From contig NZ_CP108088.1 of the NCBI RefSeq assembly GCF_036192275.1, forward strand, positions 8,728,001-8,792,000: a stretch of 64,000 bases of DNA. Direction: 5' to 3'. Within the stretch, counting starts at the first letter, position 1, and every line of letters begins with the position of its first letter. Below are positions 15,548 through 24,161 of the stretch, piece by piece. Below the pieces are notes generated by a model. It worked only from the letters and a program-made list of their open reading frames with translations, was not told the DNA's origin and made no database searches. A program made the position numbers and the translations under genes. This DNA comes from Streptomyces sp. NBC_00250. Lineage in GTDB: Bacteria > Actinomycetota > Actinomycetes > Streptomycetales > Streptomycetaceae.

Positions 15548-16939
15548 CTAAGGAGTGTCTGAGCCCCGGCGCCCCAGCCGGACCGTGACCGTCTTGGGCC
15601 GTTGGTACTCCTGGAGCGCCAGCGTGCTCAGGTCGGTGCCGTGGCCGGAGGCACCGCGGCCGCCGTGCGGGAGCTCCGCCGTCTGGACGAGGTGGCAGTT
15701 GACCCAGGTCTCGCCCGCGTCCAGGGCGGCCGTCAGTTCCAGGCCGGTCGTGAGGTCGGTGGTCCACACGCTGGCAGCGAGGGCCTGTGGGACGCCGTTC
15801 GCCAGGGCCAGGGCGGCCTTGAGGCCGTCGGCCCGCTGCACCGTGAGGAGCGGGCCGAACACCTCCTCGGTGACCGCCGGGTCGTCGTCGGGGAGGTCCG
15901 CGAGCAGTCGCGCCGGCCGCCAGTGTCCCGCCTCTTCGCCCGGCGCCGGGGCGGCGTCCGCGACGATGCTCCGCTTGGCTTCGGAGGCGGCGACCAGACG
16001 GTCGTAGCGGTCCGCCTGGTCCGGGTTGTTCAGCGGCCCGAAGTCCCGGCCCGCCACCCGGGAGCCGAGAGCGGCCGCCAGGCCCGCGACGGCGGCCTCG
16101 TAGTTCTCCGGCAGGGTGATGACCCGCGCCGGAGCGGCGCAGCTCTGCCCCGCGTTGTACGTGACGGCGTCCGCGAGGGACTCCCAGGTGTCGGCGGGCG
16201 CGTCCGGGAGGACGATCGCCGGGGCGTTGCCGCCCAGCTCCAGGCTGACCCGCCGGGTCCCCGCGCGGACCGCCACGTCCGCCCCCGCCCGACCGCTGCC
16301 GGTGAACGCCACCATGTCCACCGCGGACTCGACGAGCAGCCGGCCCGTCTCCCGGTCGCCGGGGAGGCAGCGCAGCACATCGGCTCCGAGCGCGGACACG
16401 GCGTGCTCGGCGAGGAGTTCCAGGCTGTCGGGGGTCGTCTCGGCCGGCTTCGCCACCACCGTGTTCCCGGCCGCCAGGGCAGGCGCGCAGCGCCAGGCCG
16501 CCATCAGCAGCGGATAGTTCCAGGGCACGACCACAGCCACCACGCCGACCGGCTCCCAGCGCACCCAGCTCTCGTGGCCCGCCACCAGCAGGCCGGCGGC
16601 CGGTGCGGTGCGGGTCCTCGCCGCCGTCGCGAAGAACCGGAACAGGTCAGCGACCTGCTCGATCTCGCCCGTGGTCTCCGCCTCCGGCTTGCCCGTCCCG
16701 GCCCGCTCACGGGCCGCGTACTCCGCCGCGTGCTCCTCGACCAGGCCCGCGAGCCGGTCCAGGCTCCGACCGCGCTCCTTGGGGGTGAGCGCACTCCAGC
16801 CGGGCAGCGCGGCCCGTGCACCGGCCACGGCAGTCCGGACCTCGGGGAGCCGGGAGAGCAGGGCCGAACCGCGCGGAGCCCCGGTGCGGGGATCGGTCAG
16901 TTCGGTCGTGGCGGGGGCGCCGGTCGCGTCGCTGGTCAT
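15548..16939 (-). CDS. Aldehyde dehydrogenase family protein
   Basis: A 463-residue NAD(P)-dependent dehydrogenase. Motifs in order: VVPWNYPLLMAAWR (Asn oxyanion), KPAETTP, FTGSGRAG, LELGGNAPAIV (general base Glu), YNAGQSCAAPARV with the catalytic Cys, and EVFGPLLTV. It resembles the betaine/aminobutyraldehyde dehydrogenase branch. ATG 16939 is preferred, with AAAGG about 10 bases upstream; ATG 16990 would add 17 residues. It lies 64 bases after the asparagine-synthetase-like gene on the same strand and may be the last gene of the large operon that begins at 23338, though the gap allows an independent promoter. Confidence 0.92.
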   Translation of the reverse strand: MTSDATGAPATTELTDPRTGAPRGSALLSRLPEVRTAVAGARAALPGWSALTPKERGRSLDRLAGLVEEHAAEYAARERAGTGKPEAETTGEIEQVADLFRFFATAARTRTAPAAGLLVAGHESWVRWEPVGVVAVVVPWNYPLLMAAWRCAPALAAGNTVVAKPAETTPDSLELLAEHAVSALGADVLRCLPGDRETGRLLVESAVDMVAFTGSGRAGADVAVRAGTRRVSLELGGNAPAIVLPDAPADTWESLADAVTYNAGQSCAAPARVITLPENYEAAVAGLAAALGSRVAGRDFGPLNNPDQADRYDRLVAASEAKRSIVADAAPAPGEEAGHWRPARLLADLPDDDPAVTEEVFGPLLTVQRADGLKAALALANGVPQALAASVWTTDLTTGLELTAALDAGETWVNCHLVQTAELPHGGRGASGHGTDLSTLALQEYQRPKTVTVRLGRRGSDTP

Positions 16940-17003
16940 GGCGGGGGCCTTTCGCGGATCAGGTCGTCGTATCGGGCGGTTCTGGGTCACACGCGGTTCC
17001 GGG

Positions 17004-18779
17004 TCACACGTCGTACGACCTCAGCCAGAGCTCCAGGGTGAGCACCAGCCACAACTTGCCGCCCTGCCGGGGCAGCAGGGCGCCCTCGCCGCGCAGCCAG
17101 GCGCGGACGGTCTCCGGCCGGAACAGCCCGCGCTCCCGGGACCTGGGCCCGAGGAGGAGGTCCTGGCCGAGGTCGCGGAGCGGGCCCGTCAGCCACTGCT
17201 GGACCGGCACCCGCATCCCGCTCTTGGGCCGGTCGACCACGGTGTCCGGGAGCAGGTCCCGCACGGCCTCCTTGAGGATCCACTTCTCCGCGGTACCACG
17301 GAGCTTGAAGGAGGGCGGTGTCGCGAAGGCGTGGTCGACGACCGACCGGTCGAAGAGCGGGGAACGGCCCTCCACCCCCTGCGAGGACGTCAGCCGCTCC
17401 ACCTTCGTGAGGATGTGGTGGGCGCCCTTGGTCCGCAGGTTGCAGTGGAGCAGCTGGTTGAGGAGGTGCCCCATCCGGTGCGGGCCGCCGCCGTCCGCCG
17501 TCAGATAGGGCGCCACGTGCCGCTCCAGGGCCGGGGCGTCCCGCAGGGCCTCCAGGGCCGGTGCCGTCAGCAGGTCCGGGAGGTCGGTCCAGCATTTGCG
17601 GTACGAGCGCAGGTACGCGGTCGCCCGGTCCTCGTCCCAGGGCGCGCCAGGGGTCCGGTGCATCTCCTGGACCAGCATGGGGAGGTTCTTCGGCCCGCCG
17701 AAGACGGGGTCACCGCCCTCGCCGTTGAGGACGACGGAGGCGCCGTCGGTGGCCACGGCCTCGGCGAGCATCAGGTTCGGCACGGTCAGCGGATCGCCGA
17801 CGGGGCTGTCGAGCAGGGCGGCCGCCTCGGCGAGCCGGGCCGCCACGGCCTCGCCCGTGACGTTCAGGACCCGGTGGCGGGTGTGGCAGTGCGCGGCCAC
17901 CAGGCCCGAGTAGCCCAGCTCGTTCGGCAGGTCGTCGCCGAAGCTGATGGAGTAGGTGTGCACCGGGTGGCTGTGGAGTTTCGCCGCCAGGGCGGTGACC
18001 AGCGAGCTGTCGATGCCGCCGGAGAGGAGCACGGCGGCCGGCTCGGCGACGGGCAGCCGGCTCGCCGTCGCCCGCTCCAACAGGGCCCGCAATGCCAGGA
18101 CATGGCCGGTCGGGTCCTGCGGCACGGGCTCCTCGATCCGTTCCCGGGGCTCCCAGTGGACGGTCTCGGTGGACGTCCCGTCCCGGTGCAGCCGGAGCAC
18201 CCGGCCGGGCAGCAGCTCCCGTACGCCGGTCAGCAGCGTCTCCTCGCCGGGCAGATAGGCGAAGGTGAGGAACGAGCGGACCGCCGACAGGTTCATCGAG
18301 GTGCCGAGTGCGGGCCACCGGCGCAGCGCGCGCAGCGAGGTGGAGGCGGCCCAGGCGGCGTCGGCCCGCGCGTAGAAGAGGGTGCGGGCGCCGACGTGGT
18401 CGCGGATCAGGACCAGGTCGGGGCCGTCGAGCACGGCGAGTACGAACATCCCCTCGGCCAGGCCCACCCCCGCGTCCCCGAGCAACGCCCAGCAGCGCAG
18501 CAGTAGTTCACCGTCGGAGCAGTCGGCCGGCGGGAGAGCGGACCGCTGCGCGAGGGCGGCGAGGAGCACCGGCCGGTTGTGCAGGGTGACCTCCCCGACC
18601 GCCGTCCGCCCGTACGCGGTGTACGGGCCCTCGGCGCGGCCGGGCTCCCCGGGGAGCAGCGACAGCTCGGCGCCGGGGACCTCGGCCGGGACGTGGTCGG
18701 GGCCGAGGGCGCCCATCGCGTCGAGATGGGCGCGGGCCTGCCCGGTGGTGGCGGCCAGACAGGCGCACAGACGTGCCAC
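17004..18779 (-). CDS. Asparagine-synthetase-like ATP-dependent amide ligase without Cys2
   Basis: A 591-residue protein. Residues about 1-205 resemble a class II glutaminase domain in its second half (SDGELLLRCWALLGD, GMFVLAVLDG, RDHVGARTLFY), but the N-terminus is MARLCACLAATTG, not the Met-Cys needed to expose the nucleophile, so glutaminase activity is doubtful. The ATP pyrophosphatase domain is intact: LLSGGIDSSLV (SGGIDSS at 253-259), YSISFGDDLPNE, LNGEGGDPVFGG and EGRSPLFDRSVVDHA. This combination is known in beta-lactam synthetase and lasso cyclases, which form amides from an activated carboxylate without glutamine. It sits in the operon of unknown function, after the acidic-tailed protein. 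Confidence 0.88.
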   Translation of the reverse strand: MARLCACLAATTGQARAHLDAMGALGPDHVPAEVPGAELSLLPGEPGRAEGPYTAYGRTAVGEVTLHNRPVLLAALAQRSALPPADCSDGELLLRCWALLGDAGVGLAEGMFVLAVLDGPDLVLIRDHVGARTLFYARADAAWAASTSLRALRRWPALGTSMNLSAVRSFLTFAYLPGEETLLTGVRELLPGRVLRLHRDGTSTETVHWEPRERIEEPVPQDPTGHVLALRALLERATASRLPVAEPAAVLLSGGIDSSLVTALAAKLHSHPVHTYSISFGDDLPNELGYSGLVAAHCHTRHRVLNVTGEAVAARLAEAAALLDSPVGDPLTVPNLMLAEAVATDGASVVLNGEGGDPVFGGPKNLPMLVQEMHRTPGAPWDEDRATAYLRSYRKCWTDLPDLLTAPALEALRDAPALERHVAPYLTADGGGPHRMGHLLNQLLHCNLRTKGAHHILTKVERLTSSQGVEGRSPLFDRSVVDHAFATPPSFKLRGTAEKWILKEAVRDLLPDTVVDRPKSGMRVPVQQWLTGPLRDLGQDLLLGPRSRERGLFRPETVRAWLRGEGALLPRQGGKLWLVLTLELWLRSYDV

Positions 18780-18843
18780 GAACTGCTCCTTCTCCTGGTG
18801 TTACTGGTCGTGCCGGTGTTACTGGTGGTGCCGGTGGCACGGA

Positions 18844-19425
18844 TCAGCCGAAGTCGTCGTCGCTCCAGGCGTCCCCGTCGCCGTCCCAGTTCGCGTCCCA
18901 GTCGTTCCCGTCGCCGGACCCGCCCTCGGCCCCTTCACCGGAACCTCCGGATCCGTCGTCGCCGTCGGCCGTGCCGCTGCTGTCGCCGCCGCCTCCTGAG
19001 GCCTGCGAGGCCTGCGCCTGCTGCTGCCGCAGCGCCTCCTCCTGCTCGGGGGACATGCTCAGCGGCGGCAGCTGGGCGGCGGTGATGGCGAGGGTCGCCA
19101 CCCCGAGACCGGCGAGCAGGACGCCCATGCGGCCGCCGAAGGAACTCCGGTTGACCATGACCTTCTCGCCGCGCGCCCACAGGGTGCGGCCGTAGCCGAT
19201 GTCCCGGGCGTAGGTGACGGTGCCGTCGTCGAGGGTGCGCTTGATGATGCGGTCGCCGAGCAGCTCGTCGGTGCCGGAGGCGCCGCGGTTGTCGTGCCAT
19301 TGCACGAGGTGCGGGTGGCCCGCGGTGCGGCGCCGCCACTCCTCCAGGCCGTTCTCGTAGGTGCGGTGGACGGTGCCGTCGGCGAGCAGTTCGTCCGCGT
19401 AGCCGATCTCTTCGGGACGGATCAT
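18844..19425 (-). CDS. Single-pass membrane protein with acidic Gly/Ser/Asp tail
   Basis: A 193-residue protein I do not recognise. The N-terminal half contains related hairpin-like units: ELLADGTVHRTYENG (about 12-26), DRIIKRTLDDGTVTYAR (about 58-74) and GYGRTLWARGEKVMVNR. One membrane helix follows (about 99-119, RMGVLLAGLGVATLAITAAQ), then a Gln/Ala segment and a disordered tail rich in Gly, Ser and Asp ending in alternating Asp/Trp. The beta-hairpin part resembles MORN-like repeats. It is 43 bases after gene 19469-20410 and 64 before the ligase, on the same strand. Function unknown; probably a membrane partner of the neighbouring proteins. Confidence 0.75.
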   Translation of the reverse strand: MIRPEEIGYADELLADGTVHRTYENGLEEWRRRTAGHPHLVQWHDNRGASGTDELLGDRIIKRTLDDGTVTYARDIGYGRTLWARGEKVMVNRSSFGGRMGVLLAGLGVATLAITAAQLPPLSMSPEQEEALRQQQAQASQASGGGGDSSGTADGDDGSGGSGEGAEGGSGDGNDWDANWDGDGDAWSDDDFG

Positions 19426-19468
19426 GGTGTGCGTACCTCGGGTCTGTGGGAGGGAGCGCCGGGACGGG

Positions 19469-20410
19469 TCACGCGGCGGGCCAGGTCATGAAGCCGGTTC
19501 CGCGCAGTCCGCGCAGGCCGCTCCACAGGGAGTCGCGGGGCGGTCGTGGCCCCCGGGTCAGGCGCAGTACCGTCCGCAGCAGCCGGTCCGGGGGCACGGC
19601 CGCCACTTGGGCGAACCGTCCGCTCGCCAGCCAGTCCGCCTCCCGGGGCCGCAGTGCGGCGGGCAGGACGGCGAGGTCGGCGCGCCCGGGCACGGGGCCT
19701 CGGCCGGTGGGCAGCCGCAGCGCGGCCGCGTGCCGGGGCACCAGGCCCAGGGAGACCACCCGGACACCGGGCACCGGCCCGAGTCCGGCCCGGACGCGGG
19801 CCGGGAGGGCGGTCCCGGACGGGCTCGCGTCGTGCAGGACGTACACGGTGGCGCCGTCGGCCCGCTCCAGGGCGGTGCGCAGGCGCGGGTCGAGCGGCAG
19901 GGCGTCTCCGGCGGCGAACACCGGGCAAGCCGCTTCCAGGTGGACGTGGTTGGCGAGCAGCATTCCGGCGATCGAGCGGTCCTGGCACAGCAGAAGGCGG
20001 GGCAGCCCGTAGTCGTAGAGGTCCGGCTCCGACGCCTCCGCGCCCGAGACGTCGTCCCCGGACCGTCGCGCGGGCGGGGCCGAAGGACGCGGAAGCAGTC
20101 CCGGTACGGACTCCCGGCCGCGCGCCGTCAGGGCGCGGGTGAACACGGGCAGCCGCAGGACCGGGGCAGGGGTGCCGGCGATCCTGCCCCTCAGGAAGTC
20201 CGAACCGGGGCTCAGGACGCGGCAGGTCTCGTAGTAGAGCTGACGCTCGGTGAACCGCAGGCCGCCGGGCGCGGCGGCGCGGGCAGCGGCCACGGTGATC
20301 GCCCGGTCGGTCACCCCGCCCACTGCCCGGGCGGCGAACCCGAGGGCGGGGCGGTGACCGGAACGGGTGGCCGGGCCGCTGTGCGGGGGCGGGAGACGTC
20401 GCTGACTCAT
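19469..20410 (-). CDS. Third member of the VLHD-domain family, no zinc ribbon
   Basis: A 313-residue protein related to the two genes upstream by its C-terminal half: VYVLHDASPSGTALPARVR (Asp194) followed by a Val/Ser-rich strand, READWLASGRFAQVAAVPPDRLL, and the closing GFMTWP. Here the zinc ribbon and helices are replaced by a region with RFTERQLYYETCRVL (52-66), like the winged-helix start of Spo11/TopoVI-A proteins, followed by a disordered stretch. The strand LPRLLLCQDRSIAGMLLAN plus VLHDASPSG looks like a Toprim-type fold, but only one Asp of the D-x-D pair is present. Start ATG 20410 overlaps the preceding stop (ATGA). Function unknown. Confidence 0.8.
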   Translation of the reverse strand: MSQRRLPPPHSGPATRSGHRPALGFAARAVGGVTDRAITVAAARAAAPGGLRFTERQLYYETCRVLSPGSDFLRGRIAGTPAPVLRLPVFTRALTARGRESVPGLLPRPSAPPARRSGDDVSGAEASEPDLYDYGLPRLLLCQDRSIAGMLLANHVHLEAACPVFAAGDALPLDPRLRTALERADGATVYVLHDASPSGTALPARVRAGLGPVPGVRVVSLGLVPRHAAALRLPTGRGPVPGRADLAVLPAALRPREADWLASGRFAQVAAVPPDRLLRTVLRLTRGPRPPRDSLWSGLRGLRGTGFMTWPAA

Positions 20411-21507
20411 CCGGCCGGGGTGCCTTTCGTACGGGACGGGCCGCCGACCGGCGAGGGTGCCTCGGCCGGCCAGGTCAGGAATCCGTCGGTGGAGCGGAGC
20501 GCGGTGGGCCGGGCGGCCAGCGCGTGCGCCACCGCCGCCGTGACGACCGCCTCCAGACGGCGCGGCGGGACGGCGGCGAGGGGGCTCCAGTGGCCCTGGG
20601 CCAGCCACTCGGCGTCGTCCGGCGGCAGGCCCGCGACGGAGCGGAGGTCCGCGGCGTCCACCGTGGACGCGGTGGACACCCGGTGCACGGCACCCGGGCG
20701 GGTCCGGACGGCGGCGACCGGGAGGCCGGCGTCCACCACGACCCTGTCCGGGTGGGCGAGGCGCAGCAGCGGTGCGAGCAAGGCTCCCAGGGCGTCGGCG
20801 TCGTGGAGCACCACCACCGGGAGCCCGTCGGGAACATCCACGAGCGCCTCGTGCGCGGCGGCCGGTTCGGCCTCGACGAGCCGCGCCTTCAGCTTCGCGG
20901 GGACGCCGTTGACCCGGAGGAACACCGCGACCGCGTGATCTGTGCAGAGGATGACGGCTACGGGGCGGCCCGTGGGGGACTCCCGGGGCGCCGGGGCGCG
21001 CGGGCCGTCGTCCACCACCCCCGGTGGCAGCTCCTTGTAGGCGGTCCGCCAGGAGCCCATCAGCCGCCGGAACGTGGACTCGGAGGGGGTGATGGTCCAC
21101 CAGGCGGAGCTCGCGGCCGTGTACCGCATCACCGAGGCCGCCACCACCACGGCCACGGCGGCGGTGATGCCGACCGCCCCCGGCACGCCATGGGTGAGAT
21201 CGCCGACGACGAGGAGGAGAAGGGCGAGGGGTACGGCGACCAGCCACCGGACGACGGGCCGGATCCCGCGAGCGGGCTTCGCCTCCCAGACGTGGTTGGA
21301 CGTGCGGGAGAGGTACCAGAGCTGGGTGAGGGTCACTTTGAGACGGCCGCCGCCGGTGGCGCGCTCGGCGATCCGCCGGATCCGCAGATCGTGCATGCCG
21401 CGACCGTGGATCTTCGGGTCCAGCGCGAACGGGCGGTCGCAGCGCGAACACACCTGCCCGGTGCGCTCCTTGGCCGGCAGGACGGCGGTACATCGGGGGC
21501 AGATCAC
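20407..21507 (-). CDS. Zinc-ribbon membrane protein B with VLHDAD domain
   Basis: A 366-residue paralogue of the next gene. It opens with a zinc ribbon (CPRC at 3-6, CSRC at 20-23), shares the block FALDPK...MHDLRIRRI and TQLWYLSR, has two membrane helices (about 86-103 and 109-127), then the common YKELPPGVVD. The C-terminal domain contains VILCTDHAVAVFL and VVVLHDADAL (Asp236, Asp238), then AEWLAQGHWSPLAAVPPRRLE and FLTWPAEA. The pattern of strand, helix and D-x-D resembles Toprim folds, a weak inference. GTG 21507 overlaps the upstream stop by 4 bp (GTGA). I know no characterised homologue. Confidence 0.82.
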   Translation of the reverse strand: MICPRCTAVLPAKERTGQVCSRCDRPFALDPKIHGRGMHDLRIRRIAERATGGGRLKVTLTQLWYLSRTSNHVWEAKPARGIRPVVRWLVAVPLALLLLVVGDLTHGVPGAVGITAAVAVVVAASVMRYTAASSAWWTITPSESTFRRLMGSWRTAYKELPPGVVDDGPRAPAPRESPTGRPVAVILCTDHAVAVFLRVNGVPAKLKARLVEAEPAAAHEALVDVPDGLPVVVLHDADALGALLAPLLRLAHPDRVVVDAGLPVAAVRTRPGAVHRVSTASTVDAADLRSVAGLPPDDAEWLAQGHWSPLAAVPPRRLEAVVTAAVAHALAARPTALRSTDGFLTWPAEAPSPVGGPSRTKGTPAG

Positions 21508-22562
21508 GGGCCACCCACCGGGTCCGGTCCGGCCGTCTCGGGCCAGGTGAGGAATCCCAGGTCCGCGGCGCGCCGCCGGTCGGCGTCGACCCGGCGCGTG
21601 ACCTGCCCCGCGACCCGGTCCACGACGGTCAGCAGCCGGGCGGGCGGCAGCCCGACGAGCGGGTACCGCCACCCTTTCCCGAGCCACTTCAGCTCCGCAG
21701 AGGTGAACGTGCCCCGTTCGGAGAGGAGACGCATGGTCGACGCGTCGGGCTTCCGGTTCGGGTCCCGGTAGGGAACGGCCTGCGGCCGGGCCCGGAGGGT
21801 ACGCAGGGGCGGTGCGACATCGACGACCGTGCGGCCCGGTAGGACGTCCCGGACCCGGCGGACGAACAGTTCGCGTTCCGCGTCGACGTCGTGGAGCACC
21901 AGGACCGGACCGTCCGACGGTACGGCGCGAGCCTCCTCCGGGCTCCCGGCCAGGGCGAGACCGTGGCGGGCGGGCAGGCCGTCGGCGACGAGGAAGGCCA
22001 TGACGGCGTCGTCGGGGCAGATCAGTACTCCGGTGGTGCCCGCCGCACCCGTCGTCTCCACCACACCGCGCGCGGACGCCGCGGTGTCGACCACGCCGGG
22101 CGGCAGCGCCTTGTACACCCGCCGCCAGGGGTCCAGCACGTAGGTCGGAAAGTGTTCCCGGGCGATCTTCGGGATGCCGTGGCCCACGCCCGCCGCCTGG
22201 GCCACGGCGACTCCCACACCGGTGACCAGCAGTGCGGCGGAGGCGATCAGCAGGACCGGGGCCTCGGCGACGAAGGAGATGACGGTGACGAAGACGGCCA
22301 CCGTGAAGACGAACGTCATGCACCCCTGGCCGAACTCGTTGTCCCGGAGGCGCTTGCGGGAAAGGGCGTACCACAGCTGGTCCGGCACGATCTGGATCCG
22401 GCCCTCGTCCGTGAGGGTGGCGGTGATCCGGCGCACCCGGAGGTCGTTGAGACCCAGCGGGTTGGTCTTGGGGTCCACGGCGTAGTCGCGTTGGCAGCGG
22501 GAGCAGCGCTCGCCGACGCGTTCCTTGCGGAGCAGGTTGTATTCGCAGTGCGGACAGATCAC
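21504..22562 (-). CDS. Zinc-ribbon membrane protein A with VLHDVD domain
   Basis: A 352-residue protein with an N-terminal zinc ribbon (CPHC at 3-6, CSRC at 20-23), the shared segment YAVDPK...LNDLRVRRI, DQLWYALSR, two hydrophobic helices (about 81-99 and 101-122), a KALPPGVVD linker and a C-terminal alpha/beta domain with VLICPDDAVMAFLVADG and VLVLHDVDAER (Asp225 and Asp227), then AELKWLGKGWRYPLVGLPPARLL and FLTWPE. Tandem duplication with gene 20407-21507 is clear. Start ATG 22562 overlaps the cupin gene stop. The ribbon faces the cytoplasm if the helices form a hairpin. Function unknown. Confidence 0.82.
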   Translation of the reverse strand: MICPHCEYNLLRKERVGERCSRCQRDYAVDPKTNPLGLNDLRVRRITATLTDEGRIQIVPDQLWYALSRKRLRDNEFGQGCMTFVFTVAVFVTVISFVAEAPVLLIASAALLVTGVGVAVAQAAGVGHGIPKIAREHFPTYVLDPWRRVYKALPPGVVDTAASARGVVETTGAAGTTGVLICPDDAVMAFLVADGLPARHGLALAGSPEEARAVPSDGPVLVLHDVDAERELFVRRVRDVLPGRTVVDVAPPLRTLRARPQAVPYRDPNRKPDASTMRLLSERGTFTSAELKWLGKGWRYPLVGLPPARLLTVVDRVAGQVTRRVDADRRRAADLGFLTWPETAGPDPVGGP

Positions 22563-23338
22563 CGGGGCACCTCCAGGGCGGCCGCCACCCGGCGCAGCCG
22601 GGCGGCGAGCCGCTCGCGGACCGTGGTGGCGGCGATGCCGTGGACGCGCTGGGCGCGCTCGATGTCGCGGAGCTCGGCGGCCAGGGTCCGGTAGTCGGTG
22701 AGGGGTTCGGCGGTCAGGGTCCGGCGGCCGGCGGGGTCGCCCGCGGCCGGAGCGGTCCCGCCGCTCGGGCCGCCCTGGCCGCCGGAGGGCGCCGTCGCCC
22801 GCCGCTCGGCCTCGGCCGCGGTGATCGCGTAGTCCTCGTGGTCGATCCCGTAGCCGGTGTTCGCGGCGAGGATGGTCAGCGGTGCGTCGCCGCGGTTGGC
22901 GAAGGAGTGCGGCATCATCTCCGGGATCCGGATCAGCATGCCCGGCGTGAGCGGGACGTCGGTGACGCGCCCGCGGGCCGTGTCGAACAGGCCGCAGGCG
23001 GCGTGGCCGAGGCTGAGGACGAAGTGCTCGCCGCCGTGCGCGTGCGGGGTGAAGGCGCTGCGCGGGCCCACGACCCCGAGTTTGACGGTGGCGTTGGACG
23101 GCCGCTCGGGCGAGGTCGCCGCGTCCCCGACCAGGTAGTGGGCGAACTGCCCGTCGTCGATGAACCGCAGGAACTCCCGCTCCGGTCCGAGCTCCCGGCT
23201 GCCCTCCCGGTCGGCGAGCAGAATGCTGCCGTCCGGCCTCAGGTGGTACAGCTCCACTCCGCCGGGCAGATCTCGCGCGACCCGGTCCGGTAGGTCCTCC
23301 GGTATCCGGTCCTGCGCTCGCACAGGTCGTACCGCCAT
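22559..23338 (-). CDS. Cupin domain protein, first gene of the unknown operon
   Basis: A 259-residue protein. The N-terminal 70 residues describe a separate region (YHLRPDGSILLADREGSRELG), followed by a double-stranded beta-helix cupin: FTPHAHGGEHFVLSLGHAAC (motif 1, His-x-His-x4-Glu-His) and GMLIRIPEMMPHSFANRG (motif 2, with the His), consistent with a mononuclear metal site. After a Gly/Pro-rich linker there is a C-terminal helical segment (LTDYRTLAAELRDIERAQRV). Cupins of this form act as isomerases, dioxygenases or ligand sensors. ATG 23338 has GGGGGAGG at ideal spacing. The perfect palindrome 23359-23380 lies 21 bases upstream. Confidence 0.87.
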   Translation of the reverse strand: MAVRPVRAQDRIPEDLPDRVARDLPGGVELYHLRPDGSILLADREGSRELGPEREFLRFIDDGQFAHYLVGDAATSPERPSNATVKLGVVGPRSAFTPHAHGGEHFVLSLGHAACGLFDTARGRVTDVPLTPGMLIRIPEMMPHSFANRGDAPLTILAANTGYGIDHEDYAITAAEAERRATAPSGGQGGPSGGTAPAAGDPAGRRTLTAEPLTDYRTLAAELRDIERAQRVHGIAATTVRERLAARLRRVAAALEVPR

Positions 23339-23358
23339 CGCGCCTCCCCCTGACGCCC

Positions 23359-23380
23359 GTTGTGCGTGCTCACGCACAAC
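23359..23380. promoter_or_regulatory. Perfect palindromic operator upstream of the cupin operon
   Basis: Arms GTTGTGCGTG and CACGCACAAC flank a 2-base centre with no mismatch. A TACGAT hexamer on the minus strand (23392-23387) fits a -10 box just upstream, placing the palindrome at the transcription start. A shorter CTGTT-CGGC-AACAG repeat (23398-23411) is next to it. The repressor is not identified. Confidence 0.75.
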
Positions 23381-23486
23381 CACCGCATCGTAAAGCGCTG
23401 TTCGGCAACAGTGGGAGTCCTCGGAGCAACTCTTGAGAAGACCTGAGGTGAACGCCACTTCCTCCGCCGGGCCCCAGGCCCGGGGA

Positions 23487-24161
23487 TCACCGCCGCCGGA
23501 CCGTCGCGGCCGCCGGTTCGCCCAGCGCCCCGGCCGCCGTCCGCCACGCCTCGGTGACGGCCCCGTGGGCCAGCTCCGTCGCGGCCGTCACATCGGCGGG
23601 CAGCCGCAGCGGCGTCCCGATGTGGACATGGAGGCCCGGCCTCCGTACGGGCGCGGTGAGCACCCCGGCGATCTGCTTCACCCGCCCGCCCGAGGTGATC
23701 CGACGGGCACCGGCCTGACCGATCGGCACGACGGGGGCACCGGTGGCCCCGGCCAGCCGGGCGAGCCCGGTGCGGAACGCCTCCGGCGGATTCTCGGCGG
23801 AGTCGGGCCGCGGCGGGATGCGGCCCTCCGCGTACAGCATCACGTGCCGCCCGGAGGCGAGCGCGACCGCCGCGTGGTCGAGGGCGGCGGCAGCACGCGC
23901 GGAGTTGCGGTGCACGGGGACGTACCCCTCCCGCGTCAGCGCCCGGCCGAGCAGCGGGATCCGCCACAGTCCGGCGGTGGCGAGCAGGACGGGATCGACG
24001 GCGAGCCGCTTGCGGAGCGCGGCGAGGACGAGTGCCGGGTCGGCCGTCGAGGTGTGGTTCACGACCAGGATGCTGCCGGGCTCCAGGCGGGCTCCGGGAT
24101 CGGTGGTGACGGTGAGTCGCCCGAAGAACGGGACGACATGGGCGGCGAGACGGCTGAGCAC
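23487..24161 (-). CDS. Lysophospholipid (1-acylglycerol-3-phosphate) acyltransferase family protein
   Basis: A 224-residue PlsC-like enzyme that transfers an acyl chain to a lysophospholipid or related lipid at the membrane. Block I is VVNHTSTADP (H-x4-D, His about 36), block II the GLWRIPLLGRALTREGYVPVHR segment, block III YAEGRIPPRPDS (E-G-R) and block IV VVPIGQAGARR. The small size and the Arg-rich end are typical of actinobacterial members. GTG 24161 has AGGGGG at good spacing. Upstream in-frame sequence is low-complexity and not used. Confidence 0.9.
   Translation of the reverse strand: MLSRLAAHVVPFFGRLTVTTDPGARLEPGSILVVNHTSTADPALVLAALRKRLAVDPVLLATAGLWRIPLLGRALTREGYVPVHRNSARAAAALDHAAVALASGRHVMLYAEGRIPPRPDSAENPPEAFRTGLARLAGATGAPVVPIGQAGARRITSGGRVKQIAGVLTAPVRRPGLHVHIGTPLRLPADVTAATELAHGAVTEAWRTAAGALGEPAAATVRRR

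Noticed and set aside
17004..23338. Lasso peptide biosynthetic cluster
   Set aside because: There is an asparagine-synthetase-like protein, but no short precursor gene, no transglutaminase-like protease and no RiPP-recognition protein were seen.
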